From: Odontocerum albicorne
Taxonomy: Eukaryota > Arthropoda > Insecta > Trichoptera > Odontoceridae
Assembly (NCBI GenBank): GCA_949825065.1
Contig: OX463856.1
Location: 348,702 to 412,701, forward strand
Direction: 5' to 3'
DNA: 64,000 nucleotides
How positions within the stretch are numbered: position 1 is the stretch's first letter; each line of letters begins with the position of its first letter. The notes under the pieces are model-generated. The model searched no databases and had not been told where the DNA came from. It worked only from the letters and a program-made list of their open reading frames with translations. Positions 34,521-46,009 of this stretch are shown one piece after another. A program made the translations under genes and the position numbers.

Positions 34521-35038
34521 ACTTTAGACTAGCTACCGCGACAGTTGTCATATACCTCTTGTTAAACACTTTAGACTAGCTACCGCGACAGTTGTCATAT
34601 ACCTCTTGTTAAACACTTTAGACTAGCTACCGCGACAGTTGGCATATACCTCTTGTTAAACACTTTAGACTAGCTACCGCGACAGTTGTCATATACCTCT
34701 TGTTAAACACTTTAGACTAGCTACCGCGACAGTTGTCATATACCTCTTGTTAAACACTTTAGACTAGCTACCGCGACAGTTGTCATATACCTCTTGTTAA
34801 ACACTTTAGACTAGCTACCGCGACAGTTGTCATATACCTCTTGTTAAACACTTTAGACTAGCTACCGCGACAGTTGGCATATACCTCTTGTTAACCACTT
34901 TAGACTAGCTACCGCGACAGTTGTCATATACCTCTTGTTAAACACTTTTGATTAGCTACCGCGACAGTTGTCATATACCTCTTGTTAAACACTTTAGACT
35001 AGCTACCGCGACAGTTGTCATATACCTCTTGTTAAACA
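34521..35038. repeat. 47-bp minisatellite, 11 copies
   Basis: The unit actttagactagctaccgcg... repeats every 47 bases from 34521; variants ggcatat and aaccac appear in two or three copies. Confidence 0.97.
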
Positions 35039-35490
35039 AACGATTTGAGCCTCAGCCTTTTTTTGCTCTATTTGGTTTAGTTCATTTGATTGTATTCTTG
35101 GCAGTACCTATACTTTGTTACTCTATTAAGGGCAAATGGGAATTTCCTCATTTGCCCTTAAAGAGCAGATTGTTATAAAAACAGATTGTTCTAAAGCTTC
35201 TTAAAACAGGTTGTTCAAAAAAGCTAAGCTTTTTCTGCCATGTAATGGGAGAAGAAAGGCTAATAAAAAGACTTCATGAACGGTGTGTGATGACGACACC
35301 CGCAAAACCAACATCTAGTGACCCGACCTAGATATCCTGCATTGGGAGAAGCAATCCGAAAACGGGAACCTACCAAGAATTAGTAGGTAAGAAATGTTCA
35401 CGGAAAGCAGTTCGTTATCAACTAAGATCGACCAGCTAACCTATGTGAAAATAATAGGTATTGCATAATACTTTTTTTTATAAACGTTAC
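35039..35490. other. Spacer
   Basis: A ctctattaagggcaaatggg / catttgcccttaaagag inverted repeat (about 35120-35165) can form a hairpin. Nothing else recognised. Confidence 0.4.
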
Positions 35491-35494
35491 AACC

Positions 35495-35660
35495 TGATGG
35501 ATTTATTGCCGTGTGACAGTCTCTTCCAACCAATTTGAAAGATGTTAAGTGAAAACCAGTTTGGATTTGTTTTTTTCATTCGAGTACAGACGGAAATTGG
35601 CAGCCCTCGGGCTGGAAGATAAGCTTTCTCACCAACTAGGCGCTACAAACGTCGTCTCAG
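35495..35660 (-). mobile_element. SINE, nearly complete
   Basis: Minus strand: head ctagttggtgagaaagctta, a degenerate Box B, body aaactggttttcacttaaca, tail tggttggaagagactgtcac ... ggcaataaatccatc. Same order as 29875-30090. Confidence 0.75.
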
Positions 35661-36427
35661 GAGGTACGAGTACACGAGGTTTTGAATGGTTCTGTCTTTA
35701 CGTACTCGTACTGTCGATGTGGAAGAGATGTGGTTCAAGTTCAAGTCTCCAGATCCAGAAAGTGAAATGTGTCGCTGCATCAGTTGGTCGTCTCTTTTAG
35801 ACTGGAAAAGACCATAAAAACACGTGGACTTAGTACATATCTGGTCTAATTTTACATCTACTGAAAACAATTTAAGGTACTGTAAAATAAAACTATGGGT
35901 TATCATATAAACTCTCAATTTAGGTAATTAACCAGTTATTGTATTCCGTTGACAGTTAAGTAAGATGCCAACTTTGGATTGAGTCTATTTGATTTGTTAT
36001 AATAATTTCCTTACATATGAATATACGAGTAAAAGAGCTTAAGTAAATAAAGCCACTGATGTTTCCGATATATGTGGCTTAAAGATGCGGTTTCTAACGT
36101 AATAACAAAAAGTTTATAAATTTGACAGTAAAGTCAAAATGTACATAACATATGTGAAGACAATCATGACTTATGGAATAAAGCAAAGATATGGCATAAC
36201 AAACACAAAATCTATGCTGAGAACTAATGAAATGAAACCTTCCGAGTTGTGGGCAATATTTAAAGATCGAGTTAGAAATTTGTATCTGAGAATTGTGGAA
36301 ATTAGAATAAATTGATTAATTCGTGTGACACCCGTGACCATATCATGCGTACTCGTATATATTGGAGAGCGTAACCGGACCGGCCGGCAATATTGTCTCG
36401 AGTCCCACTGATTGAACCTCCGTATCA
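35661..36427. other. Spacer with four octamer sites
   Basis: TACGAGTA/TACTCGTA occur at 35665, 35703, 36024 and 36350. No gene. Confidence 0.45.
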
Positions 36428-36463
36428 TGTATCACGTATCACGTATCACGTATCACGTATCAT
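36428..36463. repeat. (TATCACGTA)n, 4-5 copies
   Basis: A 9-bp perfect tandem repeat. Confidence 0.9.
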
Positions 36464-36589
36464 GAGCCGGTAGAGTAGGCAAATACTCGTAACTCTCAGT
36501 TCCAGTTCACCATCACGCGCGTTGTACGAGTAAATACAAGTACGAGTACTACCGTACGTCGACAAGCAACAGAACTCTTATATTTGTTT

Positions 36590-36760
36590 CTAGCATTGAG
36601 ATTCGATCCCAAAACGCCCGTTGGAAGACCAGCGTTTCACCAACTCAGCAATGGAGGGGAGAGGTGGAAGGAGACACTGGCGATGGAAAACGCCAGTTGG
36701 AAGACCAGCGTTTCACCAACTCAGCAATGGAGGGGAGATGTGGAAGGAGACACTTGCGAT
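36590..36760 (-). repeat. SINE head, tandemly duplicated (76 bp)
   Basis: Minus strand: ctccattgctgagttggtga (Box A region) occurs twice, 76 bases apart; one copy still has a gggatcgaatctc Box B. The flanking ggaaggagacact is included in the duplication. Confidence 0.7.
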
Positions 36761-37511
36761 GAACTACTCGTAGGTTTCTTTAATTATACAATTGGTATAT
36801 ATGATACAAATAATGTCACTAGTCTATTACGATTTGTGGATTGTCTATGTGAAATTCATTAGGTGTCTGGCAATCCACAATGATGCTTGTTAAAGTGGAT
36901 GATGGGTGCATTAAAATAAAAGTGCAAGAAACTTTTATTTCATTTATTGTTGTTAAACATACTCGTGCGAGCCTTGTAGAGGTCAAAAGCGAGATCTGAG
37001 TTGATCACGTTGAAAATTGAACAACAAATTCTACTATAAAAATCTTGAAATGAGTAATAAAACAATTTATTCGAAGAGCTCCCTTGCAGCCAGCACTAAC
37101 GACTTCAATTATCGCCGCTATTGGAAATCTGATAGTGCTCGAAGCTGCTAACAGCGGAAGTGGAGCGAGCAGGACGTGCGCGGAGGCGATAGGAGGAGGA
37201 AGCTTCCGAGCTGCAGAAGTATAGTACTCGTAGATACGGAGGTATCTAATGCCAGAATATTATGGCGTCATCTGTTCGTAATCAGATAACCTAAGGGCAA
37301 ATTTGTTGAGCAGTTGAAATAACGACAGCGAAGAAAAGATCAGGAACCGAAATAGTAAAAGAGAAACGTTCCTAATTAAAATAAAATATTGACCTCTACC
37401 TTCCGTTTGTCAGAGTCTTTAGGGCACTTATCATAAATATTAAATATTCTTAGTTTTCAGACACCTCGCACTCTAGTTTTTTCTTAACGGTTTTGTTTGC
37501 GGAATAATTTT
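36761..37511. other. Spacer with octamer sites
   Basis: TACTCGTA at 36765 and 37225. 37080-37250 is G+C-richer with gcggaagtggagcgagcagg; no open frame of note. Confidence 0.4.
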
Positions 37512-37826
37512 TTTTACTTTTCTAAGAGTCGAAGCTCGTGATTTACTTAAAGATACGTCAGTTTTTACTTTTCTAAGAGTTGAAGCTCGTGATTTACTTA
37601 AAGATACGGTAGTTTTTACTTTTCTAAGAGTTGAAGCTCGTAATTTACTTAAAGATACGGTAGTTTTTACTTTTCTAAGAGTTGAAGCTCGTGATTTACT
37701 TAAAGATACGTCAGTTTTTACTTTTCTAAGAGTTGAAGCTCGTGATTTACTTAAAGATACGGTAGTTTTTACTTTTCTAAGAGTTGAAGCTCGTGATTTA
37801 CTTAAAGACGCGGCAGTTTTTCATCC
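37512..37826. repeat. 51-bp minisatellite, 6 copies
   Basis: The unit acttttctaagagttgaagc... repeats at 37516, 37567, 37618 and on. Immediately followed by a SINE Box B remnant (ttttcgattcccggtagcac, 37838). Confidence 0.95.
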
Positions 37827-37942
37827 GGTGGTTTTATTTTCGATTCCCGGTAGCACCCAGAAAGCAAAAATAAAAACGTCCAGTTAAAGCATGGTTTTAA
37901 CCTATGTATGGGTCACGACCCAAAATTAAGTTCTATAATTAT

Positions 37943-38288
37943 ATTGTTCTCTGTATGTTGTAGTATTGGGTATGGATGCTATTGTTCTCTGTATGTTGTA
38001 GTATTGGGTATGGATGCTATTGTTCTCTGTATGTTGTAGTATTGGGTATGGATGCTATTGTTCTCTGTATGTTGTAGTATTGGGTATGGATGCTATTGTT
38101 CTCTGTATGTTGTAGTATTGGGTATGGATGCTATTGTTCTCTGTATGTTGTAGTATTGGGTATGGATGCTATTGTTCTCTGTATGTTGTAGTATTGGGTA
38201 TGGATGCTATTGTTCTCTGTATGTTGTAGTATTGGGTATGGATGCTATTGTTCTCTGTATGTTGTAGTATTGGGTATGGATGCTATTG
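37943..38288. repeat. 38-bp minisatellite, 9 copies
   Basis: The unit attgttctctgtatgttgta... repeats perfectly every 38 bases. Confidence 0.97.
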
Positions 38289-38524
38289 ATATAACTGGGT
38301 ACAGACGCTATTTAATTTTGTGACTTATGTCTTGTGCGAAGATTTTGTCAATATTAACCTACAAGGACAAACTCATAGAATTTCTAATTAACAAAATCAG
38401 GTGATTTGCTATAGTTTTAACAAAATCACCAATTCTTTCAGTAGATTATAATTGATGAATAAAAGCGTAAAGGCAAAATGAACAAACCAAGAACTAAAAG
38501 TAGTACGAGTACTATATGTAGATA

Positions 38525-38740
38525 CTGACGTTTGTTTGCTGAAACTTACCCCTATTTTGAAACTAAAGATAAATCGTTCTACACGGCTGCCATAGAAAAG
38601 TTAGGAAAGCGTTGGAATGAATGTATCGCTCTTGAAGGAGACTATGCTGACGAATAAAGATGAATTTTTGCAAACAAATGTTGTTTTAGTAGTTAGTCCC
38701 ACGACTTATTGATCGCTGTGTTATGTGTATGTGAATACTA
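38525..38740 (+). pseudogene. mariner 3' end
   Basis: The plus strand encodes FETKDKSFYTAAIEKLGKRW and NECIALEGDYADE followed by a stop, the canonical C-terminus of mariner transposases (YF...GI..L..RW..CI...GDYVE). The remaining ~80 bp to about 38740 is the 3' untranslated region and probable terminal repeat (agtcccacgacttattgatc). Confidence 0.8.
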
Positions 38741-39329
38741 TTTACACGTCTGAAAAAACTCGAAGTGAACCAGTTTGAGAGGAGAGGGTTATAAGGTGAT
38801 GAGGTTATGAACTGGTTTCACTGCCAGATATAATACTCGTATTTGCTATGCCACGAGTACGATGTTCTGGAAAGCTCGAATAAAGCGCAGCGCAGCTTCA
38901 GAAACAACTTGACGCAGCGCGCAGCGCTCTGGAAATGTTTGATTGGCCGTTAATAAAGAGGGGAAAGTACTCGTATTTTAACACCCCATTAGCATTACCA
39001 CCCAGGTAGAATACACACTTTTTACTTTTGGCTTATTACTCTCAAAAACAAGGTTTATAGAAATCTAATTATTGTTAACTTTTTGAAAAACTAAAATTAA
39101 TATTTACCGTTTATTTAAAAAATAAACGACACTTAAGTGGCGTTTCAGTAATGCAGTAAAATTTAAAATACTCGTAAAATATATCAACATTTTACAAAAC
39201 CGAACTAACAATCCAGGATACACAGACGTAACGTACATAACATATTTCAAAATAAGATGCATAAACATTTCATAGTATAGTACAACTAGGACAGTTCAAA
39301 AAAACATATTATACATGCATACCATAACG
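38741..39329. other. Spacer with octamer sites
   Basis: TACTCGTA at 38834, 38968 and 39169. Nothing else recognised. Confidence 0.45.
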
Positions 39330-39690
39330 CTATTTTCTTATCAGGCTAGGCATAGTGGACATACTTTGCTAACCAGGAAAAAAAATAGCCTCTTCTAAAG
39401 CCATAAACCTTCTCATAAAATTTCTACGAATTATCCGACTTTCTACGTTTCGTTCTTTCAGAATATAATTTACTTGACCCAACCGTACTTTCATTTGTCT
39501 TTCTCTCGCACACTTCCCACTCATATTTACGCTATGTATTTATTTTGTTAGACTTTCGTCATTCATTCTTTCCACATGTTCAAACCATCTCAGCGTGCTT
39601 TTCTACAGCTCATGTTACCTAACTCATCACCATTAACTTCACATTCATCCCTTATCACTTTATTCCGTATTCTGTCATAATGTCATAATG
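39330..39690 (-). mobile_element. WFGH LINE 3' fragment
   Basis: Minus strand: a decayed C-terminal frame with gatgaatgtgaagttaatgg (DECE), gctgagatggtttgaacatg (LRWFEH) and a tail without the usual tgtcccta block. Homologous to 4735-5110 and 58190-58440. Confidence 0.65.
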
Positions 39691-39869
39691 TACATAAAAA
39701 TAATCAAATACAATTAATTAAATTCAATCAACAATACAAGACACAAAATATATTGAAATTTAAAAATAAGTCTCTACCAATGGGATATCATAGGGTGAGT
39801 TTCGGAACAAATATCAATGACTGAAGCTCAGGCAACGAGTAACTTTCGCATTCTGTGACATTACTTTGC

Positions 39870-41165
39870 GTGATTAATCCTCGACCGTCTCTCGACCGAA
39901 ACATACTCGCGTAACGTCCTTCCAGAATCACAACACGGATTTATACCGATGCACTCGACCAACCATCAGCTTCTTCGCGTTGTAGAACATATCATCAGAT
40001 CCTTTAGAACCAAAGGGCTCACGACTCTCCTTTCACTAGACGGGGCGAAAGCCTTCGATACCGTCTGGCACAACGGATTCGTATACAAGCTGCACAAGAC
40101 GAGCATTCCCCTTAGACTAGTGCAAATCATCGCATCCTTTTTAAAAAATCGCTCTCTTTCCGTCAAAATATACGGTATAAACTCCTCCCCTCGCCCCATT
40201 CTGGCAGGTGTGCCCCAAGATGCACTCCTGTCCCCAAACCTGTACAATATATACACGAGCGATATGCCCAAACTTTCTAACACACACTGTATCACCGCGA
40301 AATACGCCGACGGCACAGCCTTCCTCTCTTCATCAAAATACGAGTCCGATTCCCACAACAGACTGCAAGACTTCATTCCCGTTCTCCACAGAATGGAAGA
40401 TCAAAATAAATCCCTCCAAAAGCACCACAGTCCGCTTTGCCCGCAAATATATCGCACCCGTCAGAACTCTAAAAACTCTTCGGCCAGAGCGTCCCATGGA
40501 CCAAGCACGTGAAATACTTAGGCCTCACCTTAGACAGTAGCCTCACGTGGCGCAAACATGCCCTCATTGTAAAATCAAAAGCTCTCGGAACACTAAAATC
40601 ATTATTCCCCTTGGTCGGTAAATTCAGTAAATTAAGTCCGCGCACTAAACTCCATCTTTACAAAGCGGTCGTCAGACCGCAATTGACATGCGCCCTTCCG
40701 GTCTGGGGCTACGCGCCGGTAACTGCGATAAACCACATTCAAGTCGTCCAAAACAAAGCCCTCCGCATGATCTTAAACGCCCCCTACATAGTTCGTAACT
40801 CTAGACTCCACGCAGATACCGCACTTCGAACAATCCCCGAACACATGCGCGCTGTGGCCGAAAGGCTTTACAGTTCTATATCCAGACATCCCAACCCCGT
40901 CATAAAAGCTCTAGGAAACTACAACGCGAACACCAAATTTAGGCACCCACGTCCGAAATCTATTCTCCGCGCCCCCCAACTGTAAACGTCCCCGCCACTC
41001 TGAACGCCCCCCAACTACAAATGACCCCGTCACCGACACCTCGACACCTACACCGACACCGACACCCCCACAGGCAGACGACAGCCTTCCTCCATAGGCA
41101 ATCGTGTATCTCCCATATTTATCATATATATGTATTAATATTTTTAAAAATTCACACACGTCTCC
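39870..41165 (+). mobile_element. Jockey-like LINE, RT 3' half
   Basis: A decayed element encoding the RT palm through C-terminus, followed by a ~180-bp G+C-rich tail with cacc/gacacc repeats (41035-41080). Its base composition is much richer in G+C than the surroundings. Confidence 0.8.
39900..40985 (+). pseudogene. Jockey-like reverse transcriptase, broken
   Basis: Three frames tile one protein: 39949-40370 (HSTNHQLLRVVEHI; DGAKAFDTVWHNGFVYKL; SSPRPILAGVPQDALLSP; YADGTAF), about 40390-40500 (WKIKINPSKSTTVRFARK), and 40509-40985 (KYLGLTLDSSLTWRKH ... VRPQLTCALPVWG ... NKALRMILNAP). This order is the Jockey-clade RT. Two key changes are visible: the catalytic YADD is YADG, and the GVPQGS motif is GVPQDA. 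With at least two frameshifts it cannot be active. Confidence 0.85.
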
Positions 41166-41184
41166 CCACATACCTATATATTGG

Positions 41185-41660
41185 GAGTACAAATTAGTTC
41201 GGTCCGTATCCAAAAGATGGCTCTGGCTGTTATGAATGGTTCATAGTGACAGCCGATTTAGGCGGTTTCAGAGAGGTTAGATATCTGCCAATAATATTCA
41301 GTTTATATCGCTTTGAGCTTCATGTAAAAGCCTTGTTTTGTACTGTGTTGAAAATGTCGAATTTTGTGTTAACCAAGCAGCATTTGCGGGAGGTTTTAAT
41401 TTTCTGCTTTAATTGGAAGAAAAGTGCAGCTGAAGCCCATCGAATGCTTGTCGAAGTTTATGGTGACGCTGCTCCAACTGATAAATCACGTAGGGAATGG
41501 TTTCGATGTTTTTCTCATAATCACTCATCAAAAATTCAAAAAAATTATCGTTCCCCGTTTCCTAAAACATAACCAAAATATCCAACTAAATATCATAACA
41601 GTCAGAAGTTACCCGATGAAGCAGTAAGGCGTCCTACCATTGGACCGAGACTCCGAACGA
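41185..41660 (+). pseudogene. mariner 5' fragment
   Basis: Begins with a terminal-repeat-like ttgggagtacaaattagttc, then MSNFVLTKQHLREVLIFCF, NWKKSAAEAHRMLVEVYGDA and DKSRREWFRCF from 41356: the first helix-turn-helix of a mariner transposase. A frameshift follows, then a remnant KLPDEAVRRP / TIGPRL-like stretch. The catalytic domain is absent. Confidence 0.75.
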
Positions 41661-41889
41661 GATATTCATCACTTGGCTGAATGTTGTCCACTGTAGACCA
41701 CGAAACATACAATCAACAGCTGCCGCATTCATGCCTTCATTGAAAGAATTCAGGATGTGCACAGGACCACACCGGAAGCTTTAAACTGGCTGAACCATCT
41801 GAGAGATTTTCTCCCACACGCCAAGGGTCACCACACACATGACACACGAACACGAACTTGGCACGTGCGAGTATTGTTACCTGAAGAAA

Positions 41890-41965
41890 CCTTTTTACTT
41901 TTTTTTTGCCAGGACCCTAATTTTCAGCGAAACGTTTTACCAACTAGACTACAGGAAACGCTATG
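41890..41965 (-). mobile_element. SINE head fragment
   Basis: Minus strand: ctgtagtctagttggtaaaa (Box A region) followed by a decayed Box B. Confidence 0.5.
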
Positions 41966-42694
41966 AATTTTAAAACGTGCAAACAAAAAAAATACAAACG
42001 TTTAGAAAGAAAAAATAACATTTTTGTGTAAAAAAATCTTCGGTACAGAAATTTTCGTATTAATTTTCATAAAATTTAAAACAAAAACACGCGTTTTTGA
42101 CGAAGATTTATTTTATGTTTTAATTTGAGCTCAGTTGTTATTTATTTCTCCGTTCAACAATACTATATATCAGCTGTCTCACTAAGCTAACTGCCTGTTC
42201 TCAGGCAGTCAACTCACCCCCTACCCCCGACGTATGAAAAGTGACTTCTGGAATTCGCATATCTGTACAAACACCGCAAAGTCACATTAATCAACCTCAA
42301 ATGAACGCTTGCTTACAAGATACTGGCTTTGGATTGGAGTTTAATGTGAATAGTCTGGAAAAGAATATTTATGATAAGTTTAACATAAGTTTTAGTAACA
42401 TTGATCAACATTCACTCAAGTGTTATATTGCAAGAAGAGTAGCAGCAGGATTGAATGGAGTGAGTGCTGGGATATAAAATGAATACAACCGAGAGGAGCA
42501 GCCCCTACATTGGGATAAGTAATTTAATCTTAGACGAAAGTTAGATAAATGCGGTAGAATATACGTTAATCATTAAATGATTCCCGAGTTATTTTTATCT
42601 TACAATTCTGTCTATCATTTTTTACTTCGCACAATACAAAGCTTTAACGTAAATCTTTCACCCAACTTTGGAAACTAAATTGCTTAACAAATTT
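41966..42694. other. Spacer; unassigned 78-codon frame
   Basis: A plus frame at 42241-42474 contains NQPQMNACLQDTGFGLEFNV; I recognise no family. It could be a remnant of another element or chance. Confidence 0.35.
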
Positions 42695-42760
42695 CGGGTT
42701 GGCTAGAAGATATTGCCATTTAGCAAATTACTCATCAAACGGTTCATTGTAAAGTTAAAA
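42695..42760 (+). mobile_element. SINE/LINE-A-type tail
   Basis: gggttggctagaagatattg then ccatttagcaaatta: the stem-loop region of the shared tail, decayed. No head nearby. Confidence 0.5.
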
Positions 42761-43109
42761 GGTTAAACATACTCGTATATATAAATAAATATTTTTGAGG
42801 GAAAAACAATGTAAACGAGAATAAAGAATGAGGACGTAAGGAAATAATGCAGATTGAAAGAAGATACAAGGAAGGGGAGTAGTATTCGTAGCAGGACCAA
42901 ATTCAGGAAGCAGAAAGAATGAAAACCTTTTATTGTGTTTAAGGAGATACTCGTATACATGATGACGTGTACGAACGTGGCAAAAGCGAAATATATATAT
43001 CGGTATTGAATGAAATAAAGATATATTTTCTCTGCATATCTCAAAAAGAATTAATATATTGATTATTGGCATTCAAGCTTATTTAATCAGTTTAGTATTG
43101 AACGTACCG

Positions 43110-43197
43110 AGCCCCGAGACCTAGTGAGTAAGATATCCGACTTCCAGCCCGAGGGTTGCGGTTGTGGGTTAGGTTTCCGTTAGTAACCGAATATTTC
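43110..43197 (+). mobile_element. SINE head interrupted by mariner
   Basis: gagacctagtgagtaagata (Box A region) and gcggttgtgggttaggtttc (Box B-like). The mariner starts three bases after the last recognisable SINE-like base, so it probably inserted here. Confidence 0.6.
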
Positions 43198-43199
43198 TA

Positions 43200-44149
43200 C
43201 GAGGCGTATCCAGAAAGTAAGTGTACTGAAGCTCTCACGACCGGATGGATTTTATTTTCGACATGTTGGCTACATTTCCGTGTAGCCTGACCCTTCCCCT
43301 CCACAATGAGACCGGTTCGAGGTCAGTACGTTGAGAAGTGTCGACGCGACAACACGTTTTGTGAAAAATGTCAACCCAATCTCCGCCAAGTGCGAAATTT
43401 TGTAAAAAGGCAAGAGTTTTTGAGGCGCTGCAAACTCCATGGAGATGAATTTCTCCGCTCGATCGTTACTGGAGATGAAACTTGGGTTGCACACTACACG
43501 CCTGAAACCAAAAGGCAGTCTCAACAGTGGCGTCACACCTCTTCACCCTCCGCCAAAAAGTTCAAAACCACAATTTCAGCCAAGAAAATCATGGCATCCG
43601 TGTTTTGAGACTGTCAAGGCATAATTTTAATTGAATATATGCCTCAAGGGGAGACCATCAACTCTGCAAGATACTGTGAGACCTTAAAAAAATTGCGTAG
43701 GGCGATTCAGAACAAGAGGAGAGGCATGCTGACAAAGGGAGTCTGCCTGCTGCATGACAATGCAAGACCACACACGGCCAACGCCACGAAGGAACTGCTC
43801 GCCTCGTTTAAATGGGATTTCCTGAACCATCCCGCGCATTCCCCTGACCTAGCACCTTCAGATTACTATCTCTTTACCTCCCTGAAGCTGTACATGGGTG
43901 GAAAAAGGTTTTCAACCGACGAGGAGGTAAAGGAGGAGGGGGAGAAGTGGACGGAGGGGTTGGCGGGAAACTACTTCGAGGAGGGCATCAAAAAGTTTAT
44001 ACCCTGCTTCACCACCTGCATTGAGAGGAATGGCGACTATGTCGAAAAATAGCTTACATATGTACTACGGTAACCCGTAATTTTTTTGTTTAAATAAAAA
44101 AAATGTAACCTACAAAAATTCAGTACACTTACTTTGTGGATATGCCTCG
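43200..44149 (+). mobile_element. mariner with both terminal inverted repeats
   Basis: Left end CGAGGCGTATCCAGAAAGTA and right end (complement) CGAGGCATATCCACAAAGTA match at all but two of the first 29 positions. TA lies on each side (43198-43199, 44150-44151), as expected for TA target duplication. 950 bp is shorter than the usual ~1.3 kb because the transposase N-terminus is deleted. The ends with flanking TA read TACGAG...CTCGTA. Confidence 0.9.
43306..44052 (+). pseudogene. mariner transposase, N-terminally deleted, one stop
   Basis: Two same-element frames: 43306-43608 (FEDKCQ-like CEKCQPNLRQV; IVTGDETWVAHYTPETK with the first catalytic Asp) and 43639-44052 (LLHDNARPHTA with the second Asp; HSPDLAPSDYYLFTSLK with the third; ends NGDYVEK). 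The spacing between second and third Asp fits DD34D mariner. A TGG-to-TGA change after KKIMASVF separates the two parts. The helix-turn-helix region is missing, so the copy is inactive, but the catalytic triad is intact in sequence. Confidence 0.88.
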
Positions 44150-44618
44150 TACAATAGGATTCAGTCTGGTTTCATTAACCGCGTCTGTAACATATTTCTG
44201 GCTGGCTGGATCCGCATTACAATAGACCAGGTTGGATATGCCTCGTACAATAGGATTCAGTCTGGTTTCATTAACCGCCTCTGTAACATATTTCTGGCTG
44301 GCTGGATCCGCATTACAATAGACCAGGTTGGATATGCCTCGTACAATAGGATTCAGTCTGGTTTCATTAACCGCCTCTGTAAAATATTTCTGGCTGGCTG
44401 GATCCGCATTACAATAGACCAGGTTGGATATGCCTCGTACAATAGGATTCAGTCTGGTTTCATTAACCGCCTCTGTAACATATTTCTGGCTGGCTGGATC
44501 CGCATTACAATAGACCAGGTTGGATATGCCTCGTACAATAGGATTCAGTCTGGTTTCATTAACCGCCTCTGTAACATATTTCTGGCTGGCTGGATCCGCA
44601 TTACAATAGACCAGGTTG
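44138..44618. repeat. 96-bp minisatellite, 5 copies, containing a mariner end
   Basis: The unit starts ggatatgcctcgtacaatag at 44138 and repeats every 96 bases to 44618. The first 12 bases of each unit are the last 12 bases of the mariner (43200-44149), followed by genomic flank. The array therefore arose after the mariner had inserted. Confidence 0.95.
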
Positions 44619-44724
44619 GTTTCGTATAAATTGAAAATTTAATAAAATACTAGTTTAATATAAAACAGCGTAATTTGTACAAGATCTCAATAATGTTTAT
44701 AACTACTCGTGATGTTTGTTTGTC

Positions 44725-46009
44725 AATGTAGAAGATGTAACATATGTTAGTAGCAATGTAGAAGATGTAACATATGTTAGGAGCAATGTAGAAGATGTAA
44801 CATATGTTAGGAGCAATGTAGAAGATTTAACATATGTTAGGAGCAATGTAGAAGATGTAACATATGTTAGTTGCAATGTAGAAGATGTAACATATGTTAG
44901 TTGCAATGTAGAAGATGTAACATATGTAAGTTTTAATGTAGAAGATGTAACATATGCTAGGAGCAATGTAGAAGATGTAACATATGTTAGTTGCAATGTA
45001 GAAGATGTAACATATGTTAGGAGCAATGTAGAAGATGTAACATATGTTAGTTGCAATGTAGAAGATGTAACATATGTTAGGAGCAATGTAGAAGATGTAA
45101 CATATGTTAGTTGCAATGTAGAAGATGTAACATATGTTAGTTGCAATGTAGAAGATGTAACATATGTTAGGAGCAATGTAGAAGATGTAACATATGTTAG
45201 TTGCAATGTAGAAGATGTAACATATGTTAGGAGCAATGTAGAAGATGTAACATATGTTAGTTGCAATGTAGAAGATGTAACATATGTTAGGAGCAATGTA
45301 GAAGATGTAACATATGTTAGTTGCAATGTAGAAGATGTAACATATGTTAGGAGCAATGTAGAAGATGTAACATATGTTAGTTGCAATGTAGAAGATGTAA
45401 CATATGTTAGGAGCAACGTAGAAGATGTAACATATGTTAGTTGCAATGTAGAAGATGTAACATATGTTAGTTGCAATGTAGAAGATGTAACATATGTTAG
45501 TTGCAATGTAGAAGATGTAACATATGTTAGTTGCAATGTAGAAGATGTAACATATGTTAGTTGCAATGTAGAAGATGTAACATATGTTAGGAGCAACGTA
45601 GAAGATGTAACATATGTTAGTTGCAATGTAGAAGATGTAACATATGTTAGTTGCAATGTAGAAGATGTAACATATGTTAGGAGCAACGTAGAAGATGTAA
45701 CATATGTTAGTTGCAATGTAGAAGATGTAACATATGTTAGTTGCAATGTAGAAGATGTAACATATGTTAGGAGCAACGTAGAAGATGTAACATATGTTAG
45801 TTGCAATGTAGAAGATGTAACATATGTTAGTTGCAATGTAGAAGATGTAACATATGTTAGTTGCAATGTAGAAGATGTAACATATGTTAGTTGCAATGTA
45901 GAAGATGTAACATATGTTAGGAGCAACGTAGAAGATGTAACATATGTTAGTTGCAATGTAGAAGATGTAACATATGTTAGTTGCAATGTAGAAGATGTAA
46001 CATATGTTC
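44725..46009. repeat. 30-bp minisatellite, 43 copies, with higher-order structure
   Basis: The unit aatgtagaagatgtaacata... has two main forms ending ttaggagc or ttagttgc. The first half mostly alternates them (60-bp super-unit). In the second half a third form ending gagcaacgta recurs at 45411, 45591, 45681, 45771 and 45921, i.e. every 90-180 bases. Each unit contains the palindrome TAACATATGTTA. All six frames stay largely open because 30 is divisible by three. Confidence 0.98.

Noticed and set aside
42241..42474. Small gene encoding MTSGIRISVQ...
   Set aside because: No recognisable domain, no codon or splice evidence; could be a remnant of another transposon.
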